In this document: positions 38,039 through 49,683 of the stretch, in pieces | How the letters are laid out: each line of letters opens with the position of its first letter | Position numbering within the stretch: the stretch's first letter is position 1 | NCBI GenBank assembly: GCA_029747015.1 | Contig: JAKOGI010001548.1 | Location: forward strand, 55,001-119,000 | Length of the DNA: 64,000 nt | Origin: Carnegiea gigantea | Taxonomy: Eukaryota; Streptophyta; Magnoliopsida; Caryophyllales; Cactaceae | Direction: 5' to 3' | Notes under the pieces: model-generated | Told to the model about the DNA's origin: nothing | Seen by the model: the letters and a program-made list of their open reading frames with translations, nothing else | Databases searched by the model: none | Position numbers and translations under genes: made by a program

Positions 38039-41000
38039 CTATTCCCCATTTACAGAGCCTATCTCAAGTTCAGCCCACCAAAGAGGAGACAGCCTAGGAC
38101 TTGCTTGAGCTCGATCTATGCCAGTTACATCTCTGAGTCTTGCAGTAACATCTCCCATTGTTGGTCTCTGTTTTCGATCAGGATGAAGGCATTTTCTGAT
38201 CACTTCACTGATCCTCTCCAGCTGTTCTGGGTTGAAATGTCCCAAAATCGGATCAACCAGTGCTTCAAGACGTTGCTCCCCTCTCAAAAACCGTGAAACC
38301 CAACTCTCAAGGGAGTTATTCCGCAAGGAGTGCGGAACTCGGCCTGTCATCATCTCTAATAGAACCAAGCCAAAGCTGTAGACATTACTCTCTGGGGTAG
38401 CAGATGATGGACTTAAACATTCCATGCCAATCGGTCGCAGTTGTGAACCAGCTATTTCGTTCAAAACACAGAAATCAGATATTTTGGCAGCATAGTCTTC
38501 TGAGAGGTTCACGGATGATGAGTTGAAGTCTGGGTGAGTTCTGGGTGGAGTCAGCTGGTGCATATGCTCAAGGCAGTATGCCATGCCCATCATGACCCTC
38601 AGTCGCATTCCCCAGTCCAAGTGCTCCGCTTCTCTTACTGCAAAAATCATCAGGGTCACAGATCCCATAAGGAACCAGGTCAGAACTAGGCTTGGCAAAT
38701 TGGTTATTCGGTCGGGCTTTGGGTCAAGTCAGGTGAAACTAGGCTTATAGAACATTTAGGCTGAATCGGGCTAGGACAGAACATTCTGGGTTTAAATTAT
38801 ATTCAAGTGTGTCCTCAGTTTGCCCAAGGATATACAATCAGTAGAGGTAATGTGGATTTCAAGCTGTTTTAGTTCGGATGATCAGGTTCAAGACAAATTT
38901 GCCAAGTCTATCTAAAAGGGTAAAACGTCAAAGTAGTCTGATGACTCACTGTGTAAATGTTCAAACAGGGAACCATTTGGAGCATATTCAAAAGCCAACA
39001 TTCTAGTGAAAGGCTTCTTTTCCTCACAGTAACCTATAAGGTTAACGAAATTTTTGTGGTTCACCTTCGATAAAGTCTTGATCTGGAACACAAAACATAA
39101 GATCTATTTAGCATCCTTTTTATTCCATAATTAAAACCGCACAACTTTCATGTCATTGTGATTTACCTTCTTCCTAAACTGTCTCTCCAAATTCCTCGAC
39201 CAGCCCTTAGCTGACGTCACGGGAAGGGATATAACAGCTATTTCAATCCCATTTGAAAGTGTCCCCTTGTATATCTCACCAAGAGATGATGGACCTATTA
39301 TGTTGCTGAAATCTTCACATGCAGTTTCAAGCTCAGACTTCTTCAAACTCGGTATTCCTGCCATTCAGAACTTCAGTCTTATTGATTATGCTTGTCTAAA
39401 CAGATTTTTGGATTTTTTTTTGGGGAGGGGGTTGTTAGACCTACAAACCTGTCATTTTTCTACAGGTTAATTTCAAATCATGCCACAAGTTCAAGGCAGA
39501 CAAGGGTCAGAAAAGATTGAATTGGGTCATTTTGAATCCAGTGTCCAATCAACTTGTTAAGAAAAATGCAATCAATGATAAAAGATCCAATCCTACATCC
39601 CCATCACAGACCCAGCTACGTAGGGCATGCGGTATGGAGTTTAGAAGCAGCAGCACTTACTAAATTGCCAACACATTGTTTTGGTTGGACTTGGATGCTA
39701 CATAAAAAATTGTTGATTCCCTAATTCTAAACAGAAAGAGAAGTACAAGAAAATTCAATGCTATTAGTCCACTATAATCCAAACCCAAAAAAAGAAGGGG
39801 GGGGGGGGAAGAGTCATTTAAGGAAGACTTGCTCAGTTGCCAAAATTGTGGACATAAAATGCAAGCAATGTTAGCCAATTTTAGATTGGTTTGATTTGGG
39901 TTACATCAATCCTAATTCCTCAATTTGCGATTTTGCGTTGGGCTCAGTCTGGGGTTTAAGTAATCAAATACAAGTTGGTTTTGCCATATCTATACAGAAA
40001 AGAAGATATTGATGCAAGATAAACTGTTAGGTTTAAGAATCCTTTAAATTGAACTATCCTAATCTGCACTGAATCACCAGCAGGGCATCCAAGGTTTCCA
40101 GGACTTCCAGTTGACGGCCAGCTATTTGCAGCTCAGATTAACTAAAAATTATTGATTGCCTGGTTCTCCACAGAAGTACAGGACAAGTTAATATGGACCT
40201 TTTCTTAGTCCAATATAATCCAACCCAAAAAGGAATAGCTTAGAGAAGACTTTTTCAGTTGTTCTGAAAGTGGACATACAATGCAATCAATATTAGTCGG
40301 AAAAATTTTAGATTTGTTTGATTGACAGAACACCAATTCAAATTCCCTTATTTTAAGTCTGCGTTGTGTCACATCAATCTAACATTCTCAACCAAATGCA
40401 CATCAGTTTTCCAGCATTTTACAAGAAAGAAGGTACTTATGTAAGATGAACTGTTAAGTTTTAAGTAGGCTTCAAATTAACTATTTGATTTGCACCGAAT
40501 CACAAGTAGGTGACGAAGGATTCCCATTCCATGTAGGACCTACAATTGAAGGCTAGCTATTTGTAGCTCTAACTTAATTAAAAAGCTACAAAAATGTGAA
40601 AAATGGATGGTTCACAGTCTATGGCAAAAAACAGCCAGGTAGTAGGACTGAATATGACACTTCTAACCTTCTACAAAGCTCCGTTTACCACTGTGGGATC
40701 CGTCAGATCTATCAGTGCCCAAACATTTTTCCAAAACACAGACAATCATAATTCTCCAGGAAATTCACATGCTTTTAAGAAAAGAATAAATAAATAAATA
40801 TTCAAGACAGGAGCATTACCAGTCACAAAAGCTTTCTGAAGTTGTCCACTTAGTCCTGTGGACCAAGGAGCTACATTGGTGATCTTGTTGCTTCTCCAGA
40901 GATATATTCCAACAACAACAACTAAACTGGCAAATCCACCAGCTGCTGCAGCAATTACTGGAATTGCTTTGCTACCCAAGGAAGGTGATGGACGAGGTAC

Positions 41001-43432
41001 ATGTATTGGTGTAGCAGCTGATGGGGGTGGAGGATGAGGAGCATGAGATCGTGGACGTGACAGAGGATTACCAGTTGACGAAAAAACTAATCCATCCATC
41101 GGCAAGGGAGATCTACGCTGGGATGGGGCAGTACTCGAGACTCGAGCAGGGGGTAACGGTGCTTGTGCAGATTTATGTGAATGTCGTGGAGGTAGTTGAG
41201 GGCGAGTTTCAGTAGATTTTCTTTGTAACTTTCCTTTCCTGGTAAGAAACTTTGTTTGGGACTTGCATTGTGAAGAATTTGTCCCAGGAGTATGATGGGC
41301 TAGAAGTTTTCTATTTAGCATTCTCTTATGTAGATGTAGTGCATCTCTTGGTTGGCTATCATGCCTAGCAAAATGTTTAGATTAACTCAGTCATCAATTG
41401 GCAATTCCACAGAAATTGTAATTGAACTAAAAACTAATCAATCTGTCTTGTTAGTATAACATCTGGTTTGGGAGACAAGGAGTGAAAAGTCATTCACAGT
41501 ACCTATCTTAACACTCATTTTTACTGTTAGCTCCTTCGTATTCTCACAAAACATTCAAACAAGAGTGTATGAAAACTCTTGCTTAATCTTAGTTTACTCT
41601 TATTTTTTATTTCTATTTATTGACTTATTAATTCTTATCTGAAAAGTCCTCCACAAAGCCTAAGCTTTTTGTTTAGAGAACTCCATTTTGAGTGTCCTTT
41701 TTTGTTTGGATCAAATACAACACTACACTACTCAGACGACCTAGATTACCTTGTATACGGAAGCACTTCCACACCTGTTAGATGTTTCTCTTCGGTTTGA
41801 ACTTCAGAAAGTACCATATGTCCTTTGAGTTCAGGAGTCAAATACCCTGAACGGCCATTGTCGTCTAATAACCTTGAACATCAAACATAACAGGAAGAAG
41901 AAAATGAGAAAACCAAGCCTCAAATTGACAAACTGGAAATAGGATACTACGTAGACAAGTAGTATCAAGCTTACAGGATTAGGTTATCACATCCAAACAC
42001 CGGTGGGAGTTGTCCACTCAAATTATTGTACCTCAAATCTAACACTTCCAGCTCTTTTAGCTCACCAATATCTTCAGGAATGGACCCACAAAAGGAATTG
42101 TTCCGCAATATGCTGTAAAACACTTGGATGACAATTGCACAAGGACAAAAACCAAAAGATGAAAAAATGAACTAAATGATTGATAACATTCGAGTTTGAG
42201 GAATGAAAAGCGATGTACAGAAGCATATATGCTTACATGGACTTTATATGCAATAGATTCCCAAGTTCAGGTGCTAATGTCCCCTTAAGAGAGAGATTTT
42301 TCAGGTTCCTGAAAAATTAAGGATACACTTCATATTTCAGAACATAGACAGTATGGTAGTATCATACTCAATTCAAGATAAAAGATCAAATGTATCTGAT
42401 AGATGGTAGTCTCAGGTCGAACTAGCTTTTGTTATGAAAAACCCATTGTTGGGAAAAATCTTGTTTTGTGGGGCTCTTGGAATCAACCTCTCTACGGGTA
42501 GGGATGCCGGTAGAGGTAAGGCTGCCGACATCTGGATCTCCCCAGACTCCAGGAACGCGGGACCCACACTAGGAGGAGGAGGTGGTGGTGGTGGTGTTGT
42601 ATTGTTGCGAAAAATGATTTCTTGCCGTTATCATACTCATTCAGTCATTGGAGCTCAAAACTACTCCAAACATGCAATGGCACAAACTTTGTCCCCCACC
42701 CCCCGCAGTCCATATATATCAGTATAGCATAATCACCACAACAATATGCCTTACTCAAAGAGCCTATAATTACATATATATGTTCAAGCTATGGACTTGG
42801 TGAGGAATCTTCTGGGGTTTTAATCGAGATTGAAGTGTCTAAATGTCGTACTCATATATGACCACCGTGTATCTGACACGGGAATGCTAAGGTAAAATGT
42901 AAGAGTCTTAGCAAGGTAGCTCAACAAGACCAACCAAATAAAACTATACCAAAAAACCCGAAACAAGGGATAAAGAACCAGAGAAAGAAAGATGATGAAA
43001 TTACTCACAAGGAAACAACATGCCCATCATCAGAACACTCAATTCCAAACCATGAACAGTGATCAGTTTCTCCAGCATCCTCATTCCAACTTGACAAGCC
43101 TCCAAATGGGTCATTCACTACACTCTCCCTAAATTTTAACAGAGCGATTCCTGTTTTTCCACCCAAAAGGTGAGCAAAGAAAGAACCTCAAAAAAGAAAT
43201 ATATCAAAGTCAATCAACACCTCACAGAAGAGCATGAAAGTGATCATTTAACTAATGTTTTGATAGCTTGCTTACGAATCATACATTAGCAAAATTTCCA
43301 ATTTCACAAGTTAGAGATTAGTGTACCTTCATCGTTAAGAGACCAGCAAGGCATGAAATTTGCTTGCACAAACACAATCAACACCAACTTAATCCATGAG
43401 GACGACCGATTGATTCTCCGAAAACAATTCAT
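38039..43432 (-). CDS. LRR receptor-like kinase, predicted pseudokinase (At1g63430/MRH1-like)
   Basis: Nine exons on the minus strand: 43327-43432, 43009-43150, 42237-42308, 41975-42112, 41750-41872, 40820-41364, 39167-39357, 38950-39082, 38039-38637. Junctions are GT-AG with agreeing phases; 2049 nt, 682 aa. An in-frame ATG at 43459 would add nine residues; I prefer 43432, which starts directly before the hydrophobic signal peptide ([12 protein letters not shown]). Order: signal peptide (1-34), LRRNT ([20 protein letters not shown] to [16 protein letters not shown]), about three LRRs ([36 protein letters not shown]), a long Pro/Ser-rich juxtamembrane part, a transmembrane helix about 325-350 ([20 protein letters not shown]) and a kinase-like domain ([19 protein letters not shown] onward). 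Catalytic residues are missing: the VAIK Lys position reads AVISL, HRD reads HPDFNSS, DFG reads DFC. It is a plasma-membrane receptor-like protein that probably signals through partners. Close to LRR-VI members in plants. Confidence 0.92.
38687..38910. mobile_element. hAT-like MITE in the last intron of the kinase gene
   Basis: Ends TAGGCTTGGCAAA and TTTGCCAAGTCTA are inverted copies with one mismatch and fit the hAT consensus. The 8-bp flanks do not match well (3 of 8), so it is old or the borders are slightly off. It lies wholly in the 312-bp intron and does not touch splice sites. Confidence 0.65.
39690..40567 (-). repeat. old tandem duplication inside an intron of the kinase gene
   Basis: Two diverged units, about 39690-40138 and 40140-40567, within the 1.46-kb intron between the transmembrane exon and the first kinase exon. 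Shared landmarks in order: TAGTCCAATATAATCCAA-type, GTGGACATA-AATGCAA, ACATCAATC, AAACTGTTAGGTTT-type, GACGGCCAGCTATTTGCAGC against GAAGGCTAGCTATTTGTAGC. Confidence 0.7.
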
Positions 43433-44019
43433 TCTTTTTCTCCCACTGTCGTCAAACATGCCTCGAAACAAAACGCTTCAAAATGTCTAAAAAAACCTGG
43501 TTTTACCCAGTCATGGTATCATTCCCAATTCCAGAAATTAACCCAGAATTTTCAAACTTTCAAACCAGACAAACAAATGCACTAGAAAAGTAGTTGTAAA
43601 AGAGCAGATTTGACTTGGGTTCCTCAAAACCAGAATGGGCTTCACAAGCCAGAAGGGTGCTTTAAGGGTGTGTTTGCGGATAAGAATTTAGTGGGGAATT
43701 TGATTAGACTCTAGAGTATTTCAGGTGGTAGAGATAAGGGTAAAACACACCCAGGGAAGACTTTGAATGAAATGAGCAGACTTTGGGTGAACAGTATAAA
43801 ACAAACAGGGGCGTAGATGTTCAAGGAAGGTGTAAAAGGCTGCCTTACTGGGAAATTTGCACCCAATGGTACGTAGTACATCTACGAACAGGGACACAAG
43901 AGGGGGAGAGAGGGCGGTAGGATACTGGGTAGACTTGGTCACTCCCAAACCCAGTGGGAAAGTCAGTCAATCTAACTCATCTGGTACCAGTTACCCTGCC
44001 AGGTGCTAGATATCTGTCT
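43433..44019. promoter_or_regulatory. upstream region of the receptor-like kinase gene
   Basis: Unique sequence between the start codon and the repeat array beginning near 44020. No TATA box can be chosen with confidence. The open frame at 43721-43948 (minus) has no recognisable domain. Confidence 0.35.
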
Positions 44020-45285
44020 ATTATTAAACAGAAGATATAGTCCGGTCGTTGGGTTAAAATGTGAGAGTGCATCACTTCACTTTACATAGGGGTGGTCACT
44101 TGTTTTGAAAATATTTTATTAGCTGTTTTTTTTTGGAGGGGGTTAGACACTTAGCCCCTGTTCTTTTCATAGTTTAATGAACCCAACCACTCCTTCCCAC
44201 ACCCATTTATTCCTTCCCTTCCCCCCTTCCCACTCCTTCCCACACTTAAATAAAAATACCACTTCTTCCCACTCTCACCTACTCATTCCTCTCTTTTCTC
44301 ACACTCCTTCATTCAACTCCCCTCTTCATTCAACTCCTTTCAACTCCTACCCACTCTCACCCATTCCTTCCCTCCCTTTTCCACACTTTAAAAAAAAAAA
44401 TACCACTCTTTCCAACTCTCACTCACTCCTTCCCCCCTTTTCCATACCCATCATTTTCCACTGAAAAGAACCGGGCCTTAGACTATTATGGACAGTTCTC
44501 TACATCAGTTTTATTCTTTTTTTCAAGTCTTTAATTTTATTACTACAACAATAATAATAACTTTTAGTATGAGCCATATTTTTACGTAATTTGAAGAAAT
44601 TCAGATGTAAGGAGTTTTATCTCTATAAATACTGTGCTTGTAAGTGGAGAGAATTCATGAGACCTCCATTAAAAATTCTTAGAAAATATTTCAATTCAAA
44701 ATCTATTAAAATACATTCAATAATTGAAGAATAAAATGCTATTATCAAGTAAAATTAAATATTAAAATGTGGATGTTGAACTAAAATCTGAAATTTATTA
44801 TAGGGCAACTTGGTCACATGTTTTGAAAATATTTTATGAACTCGTTTAGTCTTTCATTTAGACTGTTTTTAGCACACCATTTTTGATTATTTTTTTGAAA
44901 AGCCTATAATTTTATTATTAACGGGAAAAATTGAGTTTGCTTCTTGTTTTGAAATGTGCGAATTTATTAATGCAAGGGGAGGTGGTTAGATGTTTTGAAA
45001 CTATTCTAAATGCTGGTTTACTGTTTCTTTAGGACTAGTATTAGGACATCGACTTTTATTGCTTTTCTAAGGCCTATAATAATTCTATTACTAAATAACA
45101 AAAATATAGTTCGGTTATTGAATTAAAATGTGAGAACTTATTAATGAAGAGGGGAGGTCGATATATATATAGGTGTTCTGACAATGTCTTACAAGCTAGT
45201 TTAGTCCCTCGTTTTTGAATGTATCATTATTACATTAATTTTTGCTACCTTTTGAAGCCTATAATGATTTCAAAGATTAAAATAA
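44020..45285 (+). repeat. degenerate tandem repeats of about 170 bp
   Basis: Units begin near 44020, 44805, 44970 and 45145 and share GTTTTGAAAATATTTTAT (two units) or diverged forms of it, TTTAGTC/TTTAGGAC, AGCCTATAAT with TTATTA, and TTAAAATGTGAGA. The first unit is split by the MITE at 44154-44477. Confidence 0.65.
44154..44477. mobile_element. PIF/Harbinger-type MITE with TTA TSD
   Basis: 324 bp; left end GCCCCTGTTCTTTTCA, right end TGAAAAGAACCGGGCC, flanked on both sides by TTA (44151-44153 and 44478-44480). The interior is strongly strand-biased, full of CCCACTCCTTCCCACAC words, giving a Pro/Ser/His open frame that is not a gene. Confidence 0.85.
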
Positions 45286-45387
45286 AAAGAAAGAAAAAAG
45301 AAGGGCTATCATTTATAATGAGTTTGTCACACTTTTGTAGTATCTTTCCTTTTTTGGGGGGCTTTTGGACATTATGCTATTTCTTAC

Positions 45388-46856
45388 GAGTTCTAAAAAT
45401 AAAAAATTTTTGAACTTTTGGTCAATGTAACAAAATGCCCCTTAACTTTAAAAATGAGGTAAATATCTATTAATTTAATTAAGTTACTTTATTAATTTTA
45501 TGTTTTTATGTTAATTAATGATTTGGCTTCCCTAAAATATGACATGGCAAGATTTGGAAAGAAAAAAACACATAAGCATGTTCTTGCATAAATAAATTAA
45601 ATAATTTGCCCATAAAAGTTACATAGTCTACTTTACATAATTATATTCAGTGATAAAATATAAGACAAATTAAAACCATACAGGCTAGACAACATTATTG
45701 TATTTTAGTGATTCATATTCGAAATGTAGAATTAAGGCAACTACTTCCGTCCATTTATAATATAACTTTTAAATTTTTTTAATTTATTTGATAAATTCAT
45801 AATTTCATCGTACTTGAGTTAAGAAAATATTATATTAATTAAATTATCATAGAGATATATGGATTTTTCTTTTTTTCTTTTTCTATAGAATGATTTCATA
45901 GACTTGTTTGAAATAAATTGAGGATTTCATTCCTATCAATCGAGCACATCGCACTCTCACATCATCTTTTTGTTGTCTATTTTTTTTATACTCTCCTATT
46001 TCTTGATAATTTTTCCACCTTTCTTGAAAAATTACTAAAATGCTTTTTTTGGAAGAAAAATGCTTCTGTTTATAAAATTAATTAAATATAAATTTCATAT
46101 GAAAATGTAAAAAAGTTGTATGCTATGCTCTAGAAATTAGGTTCATACACAGTTGATTGTTCCCCCTCCTTCTATATGAAAATAATTGTATACATTAATT
46201 TTGTGTTTTATACATGCGCCCAGCATGATTTGATTTGACAATACGCAAAGTAATTTTTGAACAATTCATATTAGCTGTTAAATGGTTTCTAATTGTAAGT
46301 TAAGTTATCAAGCTAAATAAGATTTTTTTTTTTTTGATCATTGAAATAGCTAGGAATAGGACCTTGGCAGAAAAAATAAAAAACGATATGTTAAGAACCC
46401 AGAACATGAAGGCTGTCAAGCTAAATAAGATTGTGAGATTGAAATGAAAGACTTCGATCTATCTAGATGATCTTTCGGACCAGTTTTTATATTAAAAAGG
46501 GAGGAAAATAATTTTGCTTTGTTTATTGTTGGCCTCACCACAATGTAGGAAAAAATATGATGTATTATATTGTTCGATCATAAGGCTTTTTTGGGGGATA
46601 CAACCAGGAAAATCAAAGATAATATTTAATTTGATTGTTTTTTAGAAATAAAAAAATTACATTTAACACAATATACATTAAATTAAGCCACATCATTTTA
46701 ACAAGTCATGTCATTTTTTAAATTTGCCACATGATTAATTAATAAAAAGAAATAAGATTGGATAATAAAGTCAAGGGGTATTTGCCTCATTTTTAAAGTT
46801 GAGGGGTATTTAACACCTTTAACCAAAAGTTCAAGGGTAATATATTTTTGGAACTC
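45388..46856. mobile_element. non-autonomous Mutator-like element (MULE)
   Basis: Long terminal inverted repeats (over 100 bp): left GAGTTCTAAAAATAAAAAAT and inner CTTAACTTTAAAAATGAGG; right, in reverse complement, GAGTTCCAAAAATATATTAC and inner CTCAACTTTAAAAATGAGG. The flanks TATTTCTTAC (45378-45387) and TATTTTTCAC (46857-46866) agree at 8 of 10, the MULE TSD length. Interior AT-rich, no transposase. Confidence 0.75.
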
Positions 46857-46887
46857 TATTTTTCACTCATTATAAACAGTCTATTTA

Positions 46888-49673
46888 TTTTTTTTTTTTC
46901 CCCGATTAGTAAGCCATAAGTAGGCCGAGTAGGAAAATAATACAAGCAAGACCAAGACCAAATCAATACAGAACAAAATTACAAAGGAGCAAGCAGAACC
47001 AAGACCGAACCAAAAGCAAAAACCAAACACACTACAAACTATAGAAGAACCAAACTTGCGAAAGCTCCAGGCAAGGCAACAATCCTTCCATGTCTACCTC
47101 AGTGTGGGCATTTATGTCCCCAAAACAGTGGCATGAAGCCTAGTAATCTCCATAGTTTGTGTGCAGACCACGCTATGTTCACTGATTCTCCCTTTACTCC
47201 ACCAAAACTTCAGTAAAATCCATTGCCATGAGGTTTGAAACAACCTGCCCGCCACATGCTCAACAACATTACCCAAAGGAGGCTCGTTATGTTGGATGGT
47301 CTTCTAAGTGTTTCACTGTCATCTTTCTTTGTTGTAGAGGGTTGGAAACGTCAGCCATAGGAGAGTAGGACACTGGGCTGCTCAGGAAAGGTTGAGCAAA
47401 ATTCATATGCCTGTCACGTGCTCGACCAAATTCCCCAAAGAATGTCTATGCTGAGAGCCATGTTCAGATGCCAAGCCAACCTCAACCCTTAACCCTTAAC
47501 ACGTGCGGTAAACTCACTCCCCAGAGGGCCAACTCCTGAAGTTTCAAGGCTTAGGCAAATTAATTTGCCTCCTGATTTGTACATCTCTTCCTTTCGTTCT
47601 TCAAACTTTTTTTAATTCTATCCAGTGCTGCCTCCTCCTTATCAATGACTGTCATTCCAAGAAGTTTTCTCACCTCTAAAGACTCCTTGACTAATTTGAC
47701 AATACTCTCTGAAGTTCCTGAGCTTCTGGTTGGTTGGGACCTTCTTCCTCAGTCAAATTTTCTGAGAGAATGTTGCTTAAATCCACCTGGCACCTTCCAG
47801 CAAACTCTTTGTTCTTTTTTGCTTGACTTCTAGTCAGCCTTTTGCTAGGCAATTCAGGTTGTCTCTTCGAAGCTATTTTTTGAAGGAGGTTCATTGAGGC
47901 CAGCTATTTTTTCAAAACCTGGTGGTGGTTTAATTTCTTCAGATTGTTGGACTCCACAATACCCGTCTTTAAAGGGAGACACCTCATGTTCCAAGGTCTT
48001 GAGAATGCAACCAGTCTCCAAATGGTTTTTATCATTCATTCCTTCATTCTCAAACCCAGGAGTTGGTGGCTGGGATACGTCTTCCAAGGCCTGCAAATGC
48101 TGAGATAACTTAGGCACTTCTTCCGACTGTTTAGCAGTTCGCTTTGATATGTTTGCGTATCCAATTCTCTCAAAGCCTGGAGGAGCTTCCTGTGAAGAAT
48201 GGGATATGTAAATCTCTCCCTCCTCTAGTGGTTGCAGCTGTGGAGGATTGGGCTCATTGGGAAGAGATTGTGCATTTTTCTTGAAAACTGGGGACTACTG
48301 AGCATAATTTTGTGCGGTTTTAATCATTTCTTCCGAGAAGTCATTTTGGCTAAAACAAGCAGTTTTGGTTTTTGACATTAAATGCATGGTGGCTGGACTG
48401 GCTAATAGATTGCCAAGGTTTTGTGCTGACTTTGAGGAGTTTGTGGGACTTTGGTCATTTAGGGACTCCTCAACTACCTCTTGCCCATGCAGACTCTGGG
48501 CCTTCTTGTTTTTTGTTATCGTTTCATCTTTTAAGTCCTCAAACCTAGGACCATATCGTTGGAATCCATGGTTTCCTTGCTTGGGTAATAGAACTAATCC
48601 CCTTGACGATAATCCTGTACCCTGAGTCTTCAAGAAACATGAGTAACTCGCCTTGGATTTGCCTGAAAATGTCTGTTACTATCAGGAGTTTCATGGACTC
48701 AAAAGTGTATGTGCGTGTAATCGACTTGCCCAAGTAAATCAGCCTCCCCCAGATGTTAGCAATTTGTTTGAAGTTTTCCAACCTCCAGCCAAGTGGAGGC
48801 ACCCCGAAGATTTCTAGCCAAACTTTCCTCGACTCACATGAGTCATACTTATCCCACTTTTTCACTTCACTGAACCATACCTTTAATTCTTCGTGACAAT
48901 TCAGTGTTTCTTCCATCTGTTGTATAGTGGGTAGGGTTAAAATAAATTTGAAGCTGCTTAAAGCACAAATTTTTAGTGCATTGGCCAAACCCACAAATCA
49001 CTGCTAATGCTAAAGTGGCTAAGTCTCTGGGTTCCTTGGATGTGCAAACAATGCTTCTACGCAGCCAATCTTCAAATTCTGAATTCACTTCCCCTTGTAT
49101 GAAGTCTGCTTTTTGCTGATGGCTCTCTTGACTGAATTTCACTTGGATGTCTTTACTTTTTCCTTTTTGCTCATGTTCTTCATTCACCTTCCTTTTCCAA
49201 GCAAATCTGGGCTTTTTCCTTTCTTTTCCCTGCACTTTCTTACTCCATACCTTCCTACATTTATATCTTTTGTCATTTGCATACTTATGATTCCTTTTGC
49301 CACCCTTCTTTCTGTACCTGGCCATGCTTACCTGAATCTTATTACCTCTGATGAGGGCATTGTTGAATGCACGTATGCTTCTTTGAGCCTCTTGCTGTGT
49401 CAAAAACCTTACAAATCCAAACCTAGTCCTGGCTGAATGTGCTCGTCTGAGTGGGATGTATGCGTCACTTACTCGACCAACCTTTCGGAAGATTCCTGGA
49501 GCTTTCCTTCAATCCCTCTCTCTGCCATCCAATTGGATATTATTTGACTCAATTGATCAGCTGTAAATTGTTTGCAAAAAAGAAGATATCCTATGTCTTA
49601 ACAATAAACAGCAATGTTAAAGATTTGTAATGAAAATCATGTCCTACGTAAGGGAAAGTAGGAATAAAAATTT
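46888..49673 (-). mobile_element. LINE-type retroelement with ORF1 only
   Basis: The minus-strand poly(A) tail appears as T-rich 46887-46899; TATAAACAGT occurs on both sides (46871-46880 and 49674-49683), a likely TSD. Inside is a degenerate ORF1 and no reverse transcriptase or endonuclease motif. Insertion directly abuts the MULE TSD. Confidence 0.65.
47691..49500 (-). pseudogene. LINE ORF1 with RRM and DUF4283-like domains (broken)
   Basis: N-terminal RRM (IFRKVGRVSDAYIPLRRAHS, TRFGFVRFLTQQEAQRSI) encoded at about 49320-49490, a Lys/Arg-rich linker, then in a shifted frame a DUF4283-like part (RKVWLEIFGVPPLGWRLENF, 48545-48994), then a Pro-rich tail with APPGFERIG, TPGFEN, PPPGFEK and SKRLTRSQAKK (47691-48300). 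Several stops and frame shifts. RRM-type ORF1 proteins bind RNA and are known from plant L1-type LINEs. The usual next domain, the endonuclease (WNIRGL-like), is absent. Confidence 0.7.
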
Positions 49674-49683
49674 TATAAACAGT

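Noticed and set aside
38638..38698. N-terminal extension of the last kinase exon into the intron (MPSLVLTWF...)
   Set aside because: The acceptor CAG at 38638-38640 gives phase agreement and family-like sequence (FEHLH, then IREAEHLDW); the extension is hAT MITE and intron sequence.
44177..44464. Pro/Ser/His-rich 95-codon open frame
   Set aside because: It lies wholly inside a MITE made of CCCACTCCTT words and arises from base composition.
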